From Phenylobacterium sp. (GTDB lineage: Bacteria > Pseudomonadota > Alphaproteobacteria > Caulobacterales > Caulobacteraceae): DNA of 9,759 bases. Where the stretch lies: positions 1 through 9,759 of the forward strand of contig JAHUZY010000362.1 in NCBI GenBank assembly GCA_019264505.1, given 5' to 3'. Below, in pieces: positions 1-5,734 of the stretch (positions are counted from its first letter, which is position 1; the number at the start of each line of letters is the position of its first letter). A program made the position numbers and the translations under genes. The notes under the pieces are model-generated. The model ran no database searches. It had not been told where the DNA came from and saw nothing but the letters and a program-made list of their open reading frames with translations.

Positions 1-285
1 GAATACGAACGGCGCAAGCGCGAGGCTTATGTGCGCGGCGGAGGGGACCCCGCGCCCGCTGTGGTGACCTTCACGACGGAGACGGCGATCATGGCCGTCA
101 ACGAGCTGTTGGCAGGCCTCACAGGATTTCGCGATGAAGGCTGGGTGTGGAACCGCACGCGACGCTTCGATCTCCTGGAGGATCGGCGTCCCGGGGCAGA
201 TCAGGACCCGCACTGTCCCGTGTGCGCCGACCAGGCATACTGGGGGCGAGGCGACGTGAAACCATTTCTGGATCGGGCGGGGTGA
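1..285 (+). CDS. ThiF/E1-like adenylyltransferase, C-terminal fragment (5' end outside window)
   Basis: The open frame enters from base 1 and stops at 283-285, giving the last 94 residues. Proteins of the ThiF/MoeB/HesA/E1 superfamily adenylate the C-terminal glycine of a ubiquitin-like or sulfur-carrier protein. The visible part resembles the end of that fold. It has a glycine-rich turn (VRGGGDP, residues 11-17), then a helix-forming stretch PAVVTFTTETAIMAVNELL (about 19-37). A conserved-looking RRFDLLEDRRPGADQDPHCPVC segment follows, in which Cys72 and Cys75 form a CPVC pair. In this family such a pair is the second half of the structural zinc site. The ATP-binding Gly-rich loop and the catalytic Cys, if any, would be upstream and cannot be judged. 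The DUF6527 gene begins 3 nt downstream, so the two are surely one operon. The association with DUF6527 favours a ubiquitin-like conjugation E1 over a thiamine or molybdopterin enzyme. I call it from remembered family patterns. Confidence 0.8.
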   Translation, partial: EYERRKREAYVRGGGDPAPAVVTFTTETAIMAVNELLAGLTGFRDEGWVWNRTRRFDLLEDRRPGADQDPHCPVCADQAYWGRGDVKPFLDRAG

Positions 286-288
286 TCC

Positions 289-693
289 ATGTGGCGTGAT
301 TGGCTGCGCAGGGCGCTCATCGGTTGGGGGTTGGTTCCGAAGCCGGATTTGGCAGGGGCGTACTTGCCCGACCACCCGTCGCCCGATGACCTGACGCCGG
401 GATGTCTGATCGTCGTGCGGGATGGGGCGCTAACCAAATGGGCGTGTTTCCGCTGCCCTGGCGGCTGCGGTGAGCGGATCCAACTGTCATTGAATTCCGC
501 CCGTCGGCCGCGCTGGTCGGTCAGCCTGGATTGGCTCCGGCGTCCGTCGCTCGAACCATCTGTTCGCCAGATGAACGCCTGTCGTTGCCACTTCTGGGTT
601 AGGAAGGGGCGGGTGGAGTGGTGCGGCGACAGCCGACATCACGAGCCGCGGACGGGCAGCCCGGCGCCGGCAATGTTGGATTTGCGCAAGTAA
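289..693 (+). CDS. DUF6527-family protein of a ubiquitin-like conjugation operon
   Basis: This 134-residue protein follows the E1-like gene by 3 nt. It starts with a basic amphipathic stretch (MWRDWLRRALIGWGLV). The core has FRCPGGCGERIQLSLN (54-69, with Cys56 and Cys60), then RRPRWSV (72-78), SLEPSV (87-92), and a Cys-rich ACRCHFWVRKGRVEWC block (97-112, with Cys98, Cys100, His101 and Cys112). This order (CxxxCG, a PRW segment, L-x-PS, then C-x-x-HF, ending in W) is how I remember the DUF6527 family, which recurs beside E1-like, E2-like and JAB genes. As I recall, recent work on bacterial 'Bub' ubiquitination-like operons calls this component BubE and treats it as a processing or deconjugating hydrolase; I cannot verify that here. 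The usual motif in my memory is CRSHF, whereas this protein reads CRCHF. The start ATG at 289 fits the operon spacing. A role in phage defence is inference from family context. Confidence 0.75.
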   Translation: MWRDWLRRALIGWGLVPKPDLAGAYLPDHPSPDDLTPGCLIVVRDGALTKWACFRCPGGCGERIQLSLNSARRPRWSVSLDWLRRPSLEPSVRQMNACRCHFWVRKGRVEWCGDSRHHEPRTGSPAPAMLDLRK

Positions 694-802
694 CGGAATG
701 TCAGCTGGCGCATCATTGCTGTGACCACGGAGACCGACTTAAGGGAAAAATAACACGTGAGAAGGATCATTATCGCGTGTAATCCGCCCCCCTGGAGCTC
801 TG
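694..802. other. Intergenic gap between the DUF6527 gene and the integrase gene
   Basis: About 109 nt, including an AT-richer patch near 736-756 that could carry a promoter, but no convincing -35/-10 pair. I saw no strong hairpin followed by a T-run, so no intrinsic terminator can be claimed for the upstream operon. The last bases hold GGAG at 794-797, five nt before the integrase GTG at 803, which supports that start. No tRNA end or clear direct repeat marking an attachment site is visible. Confidence 0.5.
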
Positions 803-1768
803 GTGGACGCCCCAAAAACAAAGCCGCCAACCGCCCGCGCCGCCATGGCGATCGCCAAGGCGCAAGCCTATCGGGACGCGGCCGACGCGCCGGCGACCTT
901 GCGGGCCTACGCCTCCGACATGAAGAACTACGAAGCCTGGTGCGCGCGCCACGCCATGACGGCGCTGCCGGCGACACCCGAGGTGGTCGGCGCCTATCTG
1001 GCGGCCGCGGGCGAAGGCTACGCCATGCAGACCCTGCGCCGGCGGGTGGCCGCCATAGCCCGGGCGTCGGGCGTCGCTGGCCATCCGCTCGACACAAAAC
1101 ACCCGGCGATCCGCGAGACGCTGCGCGGCATCGGCCGCACCCACGGCAGCCGCGGTCGGCGGTCGGCGGCGCTGACCACCAGCGAGCTGAAGAGGTTAAG
1201 CGGGATCTGCGAACCCGGCCTCGCCGGCGACCGGGATCGTGCGTTGCTCCTGGTCTGCTTCTCCGGAGCGCTGCGGCGCTCTGAGCTGGTCGCCCTCGAT
1301 GCCGAACACCTGGCCTGGTCGGACGACGGCGTGAAGCTGCTGCTCGTAAAGTCCAAGACTGACAAGGAAGGCGAAGGCGTCGAGATCATGATCGTCTACG
1401 GTCGCCACGAAGCCACCTGCCCTATCCGGGCGCTGCGGCGCTGGCTCGAAGCCGCTGCGATCAAATCCGGCCCAGTGTTCAGAAAGGTTAACAAGGGCTG
1501 CCGGGTCGAAGCGCGCCGGCTCAGCGAAGACGCTGTGCGGCAGATCCTGCTTCGGCGGGCCGCCCAAGGGGGCATCAAAGGCACCCTGGCGGAACCGGTC
1601 AGCCCGCATGGGCTCCGGGCGGGTTTCGTCACCACGGCCTATCGCAACGGCGTGCCGGACGAGGAAATCATGGGCCATACCCGGCATCGCAGCCTGACGA
1701 CCATGCGGAGCTACGTGCGACGCGCCAAGCTTTCCAAAACGGCACCAGCCGGCAAGCTTGGCCTTTGA
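803..1768 (+). CDS. Tyrosine-type site-specific recombinase/integrase
   Basis: This 321-residue enzyme would cut and rejoin DNA through a covalent phosphotyrosine. The N-terminal half (about 20-115) looks like a SAM-like core-binding domain (TLRAYASDMKNYEAWC, then LRRRVAAIARASG). The catalytic domain follows from about 125. Visible active-site residues are Arg158 in SGALRRSEL, Lys185 in KSKTDKEG, the HGLR box with His269 and Arg272, His292 in MGHTRHRS, and the nucleophile Tyr304 in MRSYVRRA. All expected catalytic residues are present, so the gene looks intact and active. The GTG start is chosen because GGAG lies five nt upstream; an ATG at 845 (residue 15) is the alternative. A toxin-antitoxin pair follows in the same direction. 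The gene probably mobilised, or once mobilised, the surrounding island, although no attachment site is seen. It could also be a resident XerC/D-like recombinase, but the lone accessory context favours a mobile-element integrase. Confidence 0.92.
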   Translation: MDAPKTKPPTARAAMAIAKAQAYRDAADAPATLRAYASDMKNYEAWCARHAMTALPATPEVVGAYLAAAGEGYAMQTLRRRVAAIARASGVAGHPLDTKHPAIRETLRGIGRTHGSRGRRSAALTTSELKRLSGICEPGLAGDRDRALLLVCFSGALRRSELVALDAEHLAWSDDGVKLLLVKSKTDKEGEGVEIMIVYGRHEATCPIRALRRWLEAAAIKSGPVFRKVNKGCRVEARRLSEDAVRQILLRRAAQGGIKGTLAEPVSPHGLRAGFVTTAYRNGVPDEEIMGHTRHRSLTTMRSYVRRAKLSKTAPAGKLGL

Positions 1769-1809
1769 GCCAGAGGCCTGCAGAGTTCATACTGGAACCC
1801 TTGCGCGCC

Positions 1810-1827
1810 GATACCATTTCCGGTATC
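1810..1827. promoter_or_regulatory. Perfect 6-6-6 inverted repeat upstream of the toxin-antitoxin pair (candidate operator)
   Basis: GATACC at 1810-1815 and GGTATC at 1822-1827 form a perfect inverted repeat with a 6-nt spacer. It sits about 30 nt before the toxin start codon, in the 88-nt gap after the integrase. HigA-type antitoxins with a helix-turn-helix commonly repress their own promoter by binding such dyads. The position is right for an autoregulatory operator, but the assignment is inference. Confidence 0.5.
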
Positions 1828-1856
1828 AAGCCTGCATAGTGGATCTGTGATCGGCG

Positions 1857-2228
1857 ATGGATGAACGGGAGATCGATTGGCGCGGCAGCACCTACAAAGA
1901 CCTCTTGGAAATGCCGGCCAAGGTCCGACAGACCTTTGGCTTCGCCCTCGGTCTCGCCCAGAACAGCCTACCCTATGAGGATGCAAAGACACTTTCGGGG
2001 TTTAAGCCGGCCCTGGTCGAAATTTTAGAGGACGACGACGGAGACACCTACCGTGCAGTCTATACGGCGCACTTCGAGGACGTCGTTTATGTGCTGCATT
2101 GCTTTAAAAAGAAATCGACTAAAGGTCGCTCGCTACCGAGCCGCGATAAGGAAACCATCGAAGCGCGCCTCGCCGAGGTGAAGAAGATCGAGGCGGAAAA
2201 AGCGAAACTGAAGAAGCGAGGATCATGA
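1857..2228 (+). CDS. RelE/HigB-superfamily toxin (phage Gp49-like)
   Basis: This 123-residue protein resembles the Gp49-like branch of the RelE/ParE/HigB toxins, ribosome-dependent or free mRNA interferases. The visible pattern is an N-terminal helical region containing SFALGLAQ-like sequence (about 24-36), then the strand-rich core. The core reads TYRAVYT (64-70), DVVYVLHCFKKKSTKG (75-90) and a basic helical tail that is Lys- and Glu-rich (97-121). The aromatic-Leu-His-x-Phe-x-Lys-Lys run is the hallmark I rely on. The start ATG at 1857 has only a weak upstream purine stretch; another ATG lies at 1861 but is out of frame. The stop overlaps the start of the antitoxin gene, giving the toxin-first order usual for HigB-HigA and Gp49-like pairs. 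The length fits the family. Confidence 0.85.
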   Translation: MDEREIDWRGSTYKDLLEMPAKVRQTFGFALGLAQNSLPYEDAKTLSGFKPALVEILEDDDGDTYRAVYTAHFEDVVYVLHCFKKKSTKGRSLPSRDKETIEARLAEVKKIEAEKAKLKKRGS

Positions 2229-2542
2229 TGAGCGGATATAAGACCCAAGCCGGTCAAAGCGTTCTGGACCAACTTGATCTTGATCGAGGGTTCATCGTCA
2301 AGGCGAAGCTTGCGCAGCGCCTCGCCCGTTCGATTGCCGAGATGGGGTTGAGCCAGCGTGAAGCGGCCGCCCTTTTGCCAATCGCGCAGCCTAAGCTGTC
2401 TTTGATCACCCGCGGTAAGCTGGACGACATCAGCCAGGCCAAACTCGAAGAGTGCCTGCAGGCGCTCGGCCACGACATCGAGATTTCGATCGGCCGTCGT
2501 CATGAGGGTGCTGGGGAAGTTAGAGTCCGCGAACTCGCCTGA
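2225..2542 (+). CDS. HigA-like XRE-family antitoxin
   Basis: This 105-residue DNA-binding protein should neutralise the upstream toxin and repress the shared promoter. A helix-turn-helix of the XRE type spans about residues 27-65. It has a first helix in AKLAQRLARSIAEMGLSQ, then REAAALLPIAQPKLSLITRGK, where IAQPKLSLI is the likely recognition helix. The tail (EECLQALGHDIEISIG) resembles the dimerising end of HigA/HTH_37-type antitoxins. Translation is coupled to the toxin: ATGA at 2225-2228 overlaps its stop. A second ATG at 2228 is better spaced from the GAGGA at 2218-2222, so the true start may be one codon later. No further gene follows on this strand for more than a kilobase. Confidence 0.87.
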   Translation: MMSGYKTQAGQSVLDQLDLDRGFIVKAKLAQRLARSIAEMGLSQREAAALLPIAQPKLSLITRGKLDDISQAKLEECLQALGHDIEISIGRRHEGAGEVRVRELA

Positions 2543-2621
2543 CGAACCACAATGTATCTTATCGGAAATTACATAGCGATTTCAATATGATAGCTTATGT
2601 GCCTATCAATGGCCAGAGTGT
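2543..2621. other. AT-rich spacer between convergent genes, with a weak inverted repeat
   Basis: This 79-nt gap separates the antitoxin stop from the stop of the minus-strand TIR-like gene. It is clearly richer in A and T than its surroundings. TGATAG at 2588-2593 and CTATCA at 2603-2608 form a 6-bp inverted repeat with a 9-nt loop. The stem is not GC-rich and no T-run follows, so a bidirectional terminator is possible but weakly supported. Confidence 0.3.
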
Positions 2622-3650
2622 CTACTCGGCATCGTCCTCGGCCTCAGAGAACATCTCTTGCAGCTGGCGGCCTGCGGAACGGTCGGTCGCATTCAGGTCG
2701 ATCTCGACGTAGCGGGCGTGAAGGATTTCCAGGAGACGGCGCCACGCAACCGACAGCTCACCGTACGCCTGACGCAGGGCCTCAGCGGCTTCGCCCTCGC
2801 GTCGCCGCTCCTCGGGGATTGGGTTCCGGCTTCCGAAGATCTGCAGACGAAGGTTCGACGTCTCGCGAAAGTGCTCATCGTGGTCGAGCGTGCGCGCCCA
2901 GGCTTCGTCGAGCGCCCGAACGGCGGCCTCAGCCTCGTGGTCCGAGAGGCGGAAAGCGCTGCTGTTGGCCACTTCATGGGCGCGATCGAACAGCAAGACC
3001 ACGTGGGCCAGGCGTTGGTCCGGCCCACGCTCAAGGTGCTCATCGATGACGCCACGATTGATGCAAGCCAGGTAGCGGTGCAGCTGCTCGACGTCGCGGC
3101 TGCGACGGATGGCTTCCTCGGTTCCGGTCTCCAACTCACGCGGCCGCGGCGGATCGTCCTCGAGCACGCTGCGCAGCTCGCGCTCGATTGAGAGCTCAAG
3201 TTGGCGGCGATCGCCCGCGGCGTGTGGCTGGCGAATCCGATACCGGCGGATGGTGCGACCGCGGTAGTCGAAGGGCTGATCCTCGGGCCGGCCGAACTCG
3301 TCATTGGAGAGCAACACGATCCGGTCCCACCCGACGCGCGCCGCTGCGAGCCCAAGTTCAAAGACGACGTTCGGATTGGGGAAGGCCCGGCCCTCGGGAG
3401 AGCGCTGGACGATGCTCACATCCGCGATGAAGACGTCGCACTCTCGAATGTGTTCGGCCAGGTCCACCGCGATCTCCCGGGCGCCCGATCCACGCGGCGA
3501 GTCCAGCAGTTCGACCCGCACCCTCCCCTCAGTCTCGATCGTGGCGCTGGCGCGTCGGATCGCGCTGCGGATGGCTGACGTATTGCCCGTCACCGGCAGG
3601 TCGCTTTGCCATGAGAAGAACACCCGAAGGCGCGGAAGATCGTCAGACAT
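2622..3650 (-). CDS. Stand-alone TIR-like domain protein with a helical C-terminal region
   Basis: A 342-residue protein read from the ATG at 3650. AGGAA lies five nt upstream of this ATG; an in-frame ATG at 3668 would have that site inside the gene and is less likely. Residues 8-120 look like a TIR-like or nucleotide-ribohydrolase fold. They contain RVFFSWQSD (9-17), VELLDSPRG (46-54), IRECDVFIADVSIV (68-81), PNPNVVFELGLAAARVGW (91-108) and IVLLSND (111-117). Glu98 in FELG sits where related TIR-like effectors (rqNVvFElG pattern) carry the catalytic glutamate of NAD hydrolysis. The remaining roughly 200 residues are charged and helical, with no recognised domain; they may be the sensing or oligomerising part. 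No CD-NTase, STING, Argonaute or STAND partner is present. A bacterial immune effector that depletes NAD is the best reading, by inference. A nucleoside deoxyribosyltransferase-like enzyme is the main alternative. Confidence 0.68.
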   Translation of the reverse strand: MSDDLPRLRVFFSWQSDLPVTGNTSAIRSAIRRASATIETEGRVRVELLDSPRGSGAREIAVDLAEHIRECDVFIADVSIVQRSPEGRAFPNPNVVFELGLAAARVGWDRIVLLSNDEFGRPEDQPFDYRGRTIRRYRIRQPHAAGDRRQLELSIERELRSVLEDDPPRPRELETGTEEAIRRSRDVEQLHRYLACINRGVIDEHLERGPDQRLAHVVLLFDRAHEVANSSAFRLSDHEAEAAVRALDEAWARTLDHDEHFRETSNLRLQIFGSRNPIPEERRREGEAAEALRQAYGELSVAWRRLLEILHARYVEIDLNATDRSAGRQLQEMFSEAEDDAE

Positions 3651-3670
3651 GGGATTTCCTGAAAACACTT

Positions 3671-3684
3671 GCCTGCCCGCAGGC
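3671..3684. repeat. Short perfect palindrome upstream of the TIR-like gene
   Basis: GCCTGC at 3671-3676 and GCAGGC at 3679-3684 form a 6-bp inverted repeat around CC. It lies 20 nt upstream of the TIR-like start codon at 3650, near its ribosome binding site. It could fold in the leader RNA or bind a regulator. It is short and GC-rich, so chance is a real possibility. Confidence 0.3.
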
Positions 3685-3717
3685 CAAGGGCGGCGACGTG
3701 GGTGGTGACCGTGGGTT

Positions 3718-3736
3718 CAGGTCGGCTCTGGACCTG
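3718..3736. promoter_or_regulatory. Operator-like dyad (6-7-6) between the small gene and the TIR-like gene
   Basis: CAGGTC at 3718-3723 and GACCTG at 3731-3736 are a perfect inverted repeat with a 7-nt spacer, inside the 189-nt gap 3651-3839. The rest of that gap has no convincing gene on either strand. The size and symmetry suit a dimeric repressor site controlling the minus-strand TIR-like gene 68 nt downstream. No regulator is encoded next to it, so the function is inferred. Confidence 0.35.
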
Positions 3737-3839
3737 CAAGGAATAGAGGATCCAGGCGCGCTCACCGACAATCCCTTCGCGAACATCGCGTCTAAGGGGC
3801 GGCCTTGCAACTCGGGCGCTCGTCCTATGGCGCCCTGCC

Positions 3840-4058
3840 TCAGCGCGGGCGCAGGGGCGTCCCGTCGTCCTCACAGGTGATCTCGTCCGCTAGGGCGAAC
3901 AGGACCTCCCGAGTTTGTCGGTCGTGAGAGCGAGAAGCGATGGTCCGCACGCGCAAGCCGATCTTGTACAGCGCCAGCGCAGGGGCGTCGGGTGCAAGGG
4001 CATCCGCCAGGGCTATGGCCAGCCCGGCGAGCACTTCGGCTTGGCTGTTAGATTGCAT
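3840..4058 (-). CDS. Small protein of unknown function (72 residues)
   Basis: The ATG at 4058 is preferred over the in-frame ATG at 4106. AGAGGA lies five nt before it, and the sequence from there has an ordinary protein composition: MQSNSQAEVLAGLAIALADA, then an Ala/Leu-rich helix, LYKIGLRVRTIASRSHDRQT (about 32-51), REVLFALADEI (52-62) and a short acidic end. It looks mostly helical, with no membrane segment, signal peptide or metal motif. I do not recognise the family. It lies upstream of the TIR-like gene on the same strand with a 189-nt gap, and divergent to the GIY-YIG gene. It might be a small regulator, antitoxin-like partner or unrelated cargo; nothing in the sequence decides this. 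Confidence 0.55.
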   Translation of the reverse strand: MQSNSQAEVLAGLAIALADALAPDAPALALYKIGLRVRTIASRSHDRQTREVLFALADEITCEDDGTPLRPR

Positions 4059-4159
4059 GGTGGTCCTCTGGAGGTTGCTGTGGATGTTCGACCGTCGCAT
4101 CAGCATCGCGTCACGACGGCGCCGGCGGCGTAAATTTCTGAAGATCGGGCCGGGGGCTC

Positions 4160-4990
4160 ATGCTGACGTTCAGAGCGATCTTGTCGGAGACTGGCGTCGA
4201 GCCAGCCCGGGTCAGGCTTCTTCGCCATCAGGACACCCGCTATCCGGGCCACCCTTCCCCCTACGTGCTGTGGCGGGACGATCCGGAGGCGTTCGAAGCG
4301 TATCAGCAGACCCAGTCCTTCGAGAACGAGGCCAATCTGCGAGCGCCGCTGTGGGCCTCGTTCGTGGGACTTCCCGGACGCGACACACTGTTTGTCGGGC
4401 TCTACTCGGCGGCCCTGGTGGGCCCCCTCCCCGCGGATCGGCCGCATCCGGTCACGCGGTCGCTGGAGCTGGCGGGCAGCTGCGCGCTCTACGACTTGGC
4501 GCCGCGTCCGGAGTTGGCCGAGCTCATCGGCCGGCTGTTCATAGACTGGGGCCCAGGATATCGGCGGTGGATCCAGCGCGGCGACGGCTCAGCCAAGCCG
4601 GTCGTAGAACTTCGGCGAACTTTCCGCGAAGAGGCCTTTCCGGGCTTCGCCGCCCTGATCCTGAACCTCTCCCAGCTGGAGACGATGCCGCGCGGGTGGA
4701 CCGCAGCGCTCGAGGCGACGCGGGGCGTCTACCTGCTGACCTGCCCACGGACCAGGGAGCAATATGTGGGTTCGGCCGCCGGCGCGGGTGGGTTCCTGTC
4801 GCGCTGGCGCGAATACGAAGTTACGGGCCACGGGGGGAACATCGCCCTGAAGAGCCGCGAGGCGACCGACTACCAGGTCTCGATCCTGGAAACGGTCGGC
4901 TCCACCGCGATCGACGCCGAAATCCTGGCGCTGGAATCCCGCTGGAAGACCAAGCTGCAGAGCCGCGAGATGGGTCTGAACCGGAACTAG
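4160..4990 (+). CDS. GIY-YIG nuclease family protein with unassigned N-terminal domain
   Basis: A 276-residue protein whose last 90 residues are a GIY-YIG nuclease domain. The GIY element is G189-V-Y191 (in TRGVYLLTCP) and the YIG element is Y202-V-G204 (in EQYVGSA). The family arginine is likely Arg215 in FLSRW, the metal-binding glutamate is Glu259 in LALESRWKTKL, and the domain ends in GLNRN. All core residues of the metal-dependent DNA cleavage site appear present. The first 185 residues are another domain I cannot name, containing VRLLRHQDTR (18-27), SPYVLWRDDPEAFEAYQQTQ (33-52), WASFVGLPGRDTLFVGLYSA (65-84) and FIDWGPGYRRWIQRG (127-141). I expect it to recognise DNA or a modification, which would make this a restriction-like or defence nuclease. 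That is inference. The upstream GGGGG is only a weak ribosome site. The start is divergent from the small gene with about 100 nt between them. Confidence 0.82.
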   Translation: MLTFRAILSETGVEPARVRLLRHQDTRYPGHPSPYVLWRDDPEAFEAYQQTQSFENEANLRAPLWASFVGLPGRDTLFVGLYSAALVGPLPADRPHPVTRSLELAGSCALYDLAPRPELAELIGRLFIDWGPGYRRWIQRGDGSAKPVVELRRTFREEAFPGFAALILNLSQLETMPRGWTAALEATRGVYLLTCPRTREQYVGSAAGAGGFLSRWREYEVTGHGGNIALKSREATDYQVSILETVGSTAIDAEILALESRWKTKLQSREMGLNRN

Positions 4991-5137
4991 CCCTGCCCGC
5001 CGCCGGCGTTAGCGAGGAGCGTGCCGAACGACCCGAGCATGGGCTCGAACAGGTGGCGCTCGAGCGCGGGGGCGAGCCGCCGGAGCAGGGCCGTGGCGGC
5101 AAGTTTCGCGAGGTCATCCCGCTTGCGGACTGACCCT
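4987..5137 (-). pseudogene. Codon-structured stretch without a usable start (possible gene remnant)
   Basis: Read on the minus strand, this stretch is open for about 50 codons and ends in TAG at 4989-4987. That stop interlocks with the plus-strand nuclease stop at 4988-4990 in a shared CTAG. Third positions are almost all G or C, as in the real genes around it. The peptide is sensible and helical: RKRDDLAKLAATALLRRLA, then ALERHLFEPMLGSFGTLL and a Gly-rich end. Yet the frame has no ATG, GTG or TTG before an internal ATG that would leave only 17 residues. Going further upstream the frame runs into the MAPEG gene and closes at a TAG. It may be the 3' end of a gene cut off by rearrangement, or a chance shadow. 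Confidence 0.3.
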
Positions 5138-5164
5138 GCGGGTTGGGGCAGTCGCTCAGCCCGC
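5138..5164 (-). terminator. Weak stem-loop at the end of the MAPEG operon
   Basis: GCGGGTTG at 5138-5145 pairs with CAGCCCGC at 5157-5164 (eight pairs, one a wobble or mismatch depending on the strand), with an 11-nt loop. It overlaps the stop codon of the minus-strand MAPEG gene. There is no run of T after it on either strand, so it is at best a poor intrinsic terminator. Confidence 0.22.
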
Positions 5165-5734
5165 GGCCAGGCCGGCCACGTCGGACGCCATATCTACGAG
5201 GACCCAGCCATAGGCGCCGATCGCTGGAAGCGCCGTCGTGGCGATGCCGAAGGCGCGACCGCCGGCCCCGTGCGGATAGCCGCGCAGGAAGGTCGCGCGC
5301 CCGAGGCTGAAGAGGACGACGGTCGCGACAATATAGGCAAGCGCCGCTTCGCCGCCGACGGTGGCGAGGGCGATGATGGCGACGCTTGTGATGAACCCCT
5401 GTTCGAGGGTGTTCTGCAGGAAGGCCTTCGGCACCGCCAGGCGGGCACTCGGCCGGCTGTAGGCCGAACCGGCGTTGTCCTCGGCAGACCTGAACCGCAC
5501 CTTGGCGACCATCCGCACGCCCAGCACGACCCAAAGCGCGATCACGAGGTCGGCCCTAAGCGCGAAGGCGAGACGCTCCGCCAGCCCCTCCGGGAACGTG
5601 AAGATCCTCGGGAGGCCGAGGCTCGCGAGCACCAGGGTCGGTCCGCAGACGGCGAAGGCCAGGAGCGCTTGCCGCACGACGGCCCGTTGCTCCTTCGGAA
5701 GATCGACATGCGGCGGCGAGACTGGCTGGGTCAC
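5156..5734 (-). CDS. MAPEG-family integral membrane protein
   Basis: A 192-residue protein with four probable membrane helices (about 23-41, 59-78, 115-143 and 161-181). This is the layout of MAPEG proteins (membrane-associated proteins in eicosanoid and glutathione metabolism). Supporting motifs are SAEDNAGSAYSRPS (83-96), then FLQNTLEQGFI (105-115) with Asn108 and Glu111 in the N-T-L-E-Q arrangement typical of the family, and RATFLRGYPHGAGGRAFG (146-163). Family members often conjugate glutathione or reduce peroxides at the inner membrane, but many bacterial ones are uncharacterised. It starts with GTG at 5734, which overlaps the TGA of the TPR-methyltransferase gene in a GTGA, so its translation is coupled to that gene. 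The context suggests a role in metal or oxidative stress; this is inference. Confidence 0.75.
   Translation of the reverse strand: MTQPVSPPHVDLPKEQRAVVRQALLAFAVCGPTLVLASLGLPRIFTFPEGLAERLAFALRADLVIALWVVLGVRMVAKVRFRSAEDNAGSAYSRPSARLAVPKAFLQNTLEQGFITSVAIIALATVGGEAALAYIVATVVLFSLGRATFLRGYPHGAGGRAFGIATTALPAIGAYGWVLVDMASDVAGLAAG

Noticed and set aside
757..1284. Plus-strand open frame overlapping the integrase start
   Set aside because: Arg/Gly-rich composition and out of frame with the integrase, which has all catalytic residues.
2597..3191. Two plus-strand open frames opposite the TIR-like gene
   Set aside because: Antisense shadows; the minus-strand product carries the SWQSD and FELG motifs and a ribosome binding site.
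3590..3880. Short open frames on both strands in the gap upstream of the TIR-like gene
   Set aside because: No supported ribosome binding site, unusual composition and overlap with the start of the TIR-like gene.
3940..5133. Long plus-strand open frame across the GIY-YIG gene
   Set aside because: Its translation is Arg/Ala/Pro/Gly-rich with no motif, and it lies in another frame of the nuclease gene, which has clear GIY-YIG residues.
4821..5534. Minus-strand open frame of about 237 codons across the MAPEG gene
   Set aside because: It is a low-complexity Arg/Pro/Ser-rich shadow of the MAPEG gene and the nuclease gene end; no recognisable motif.
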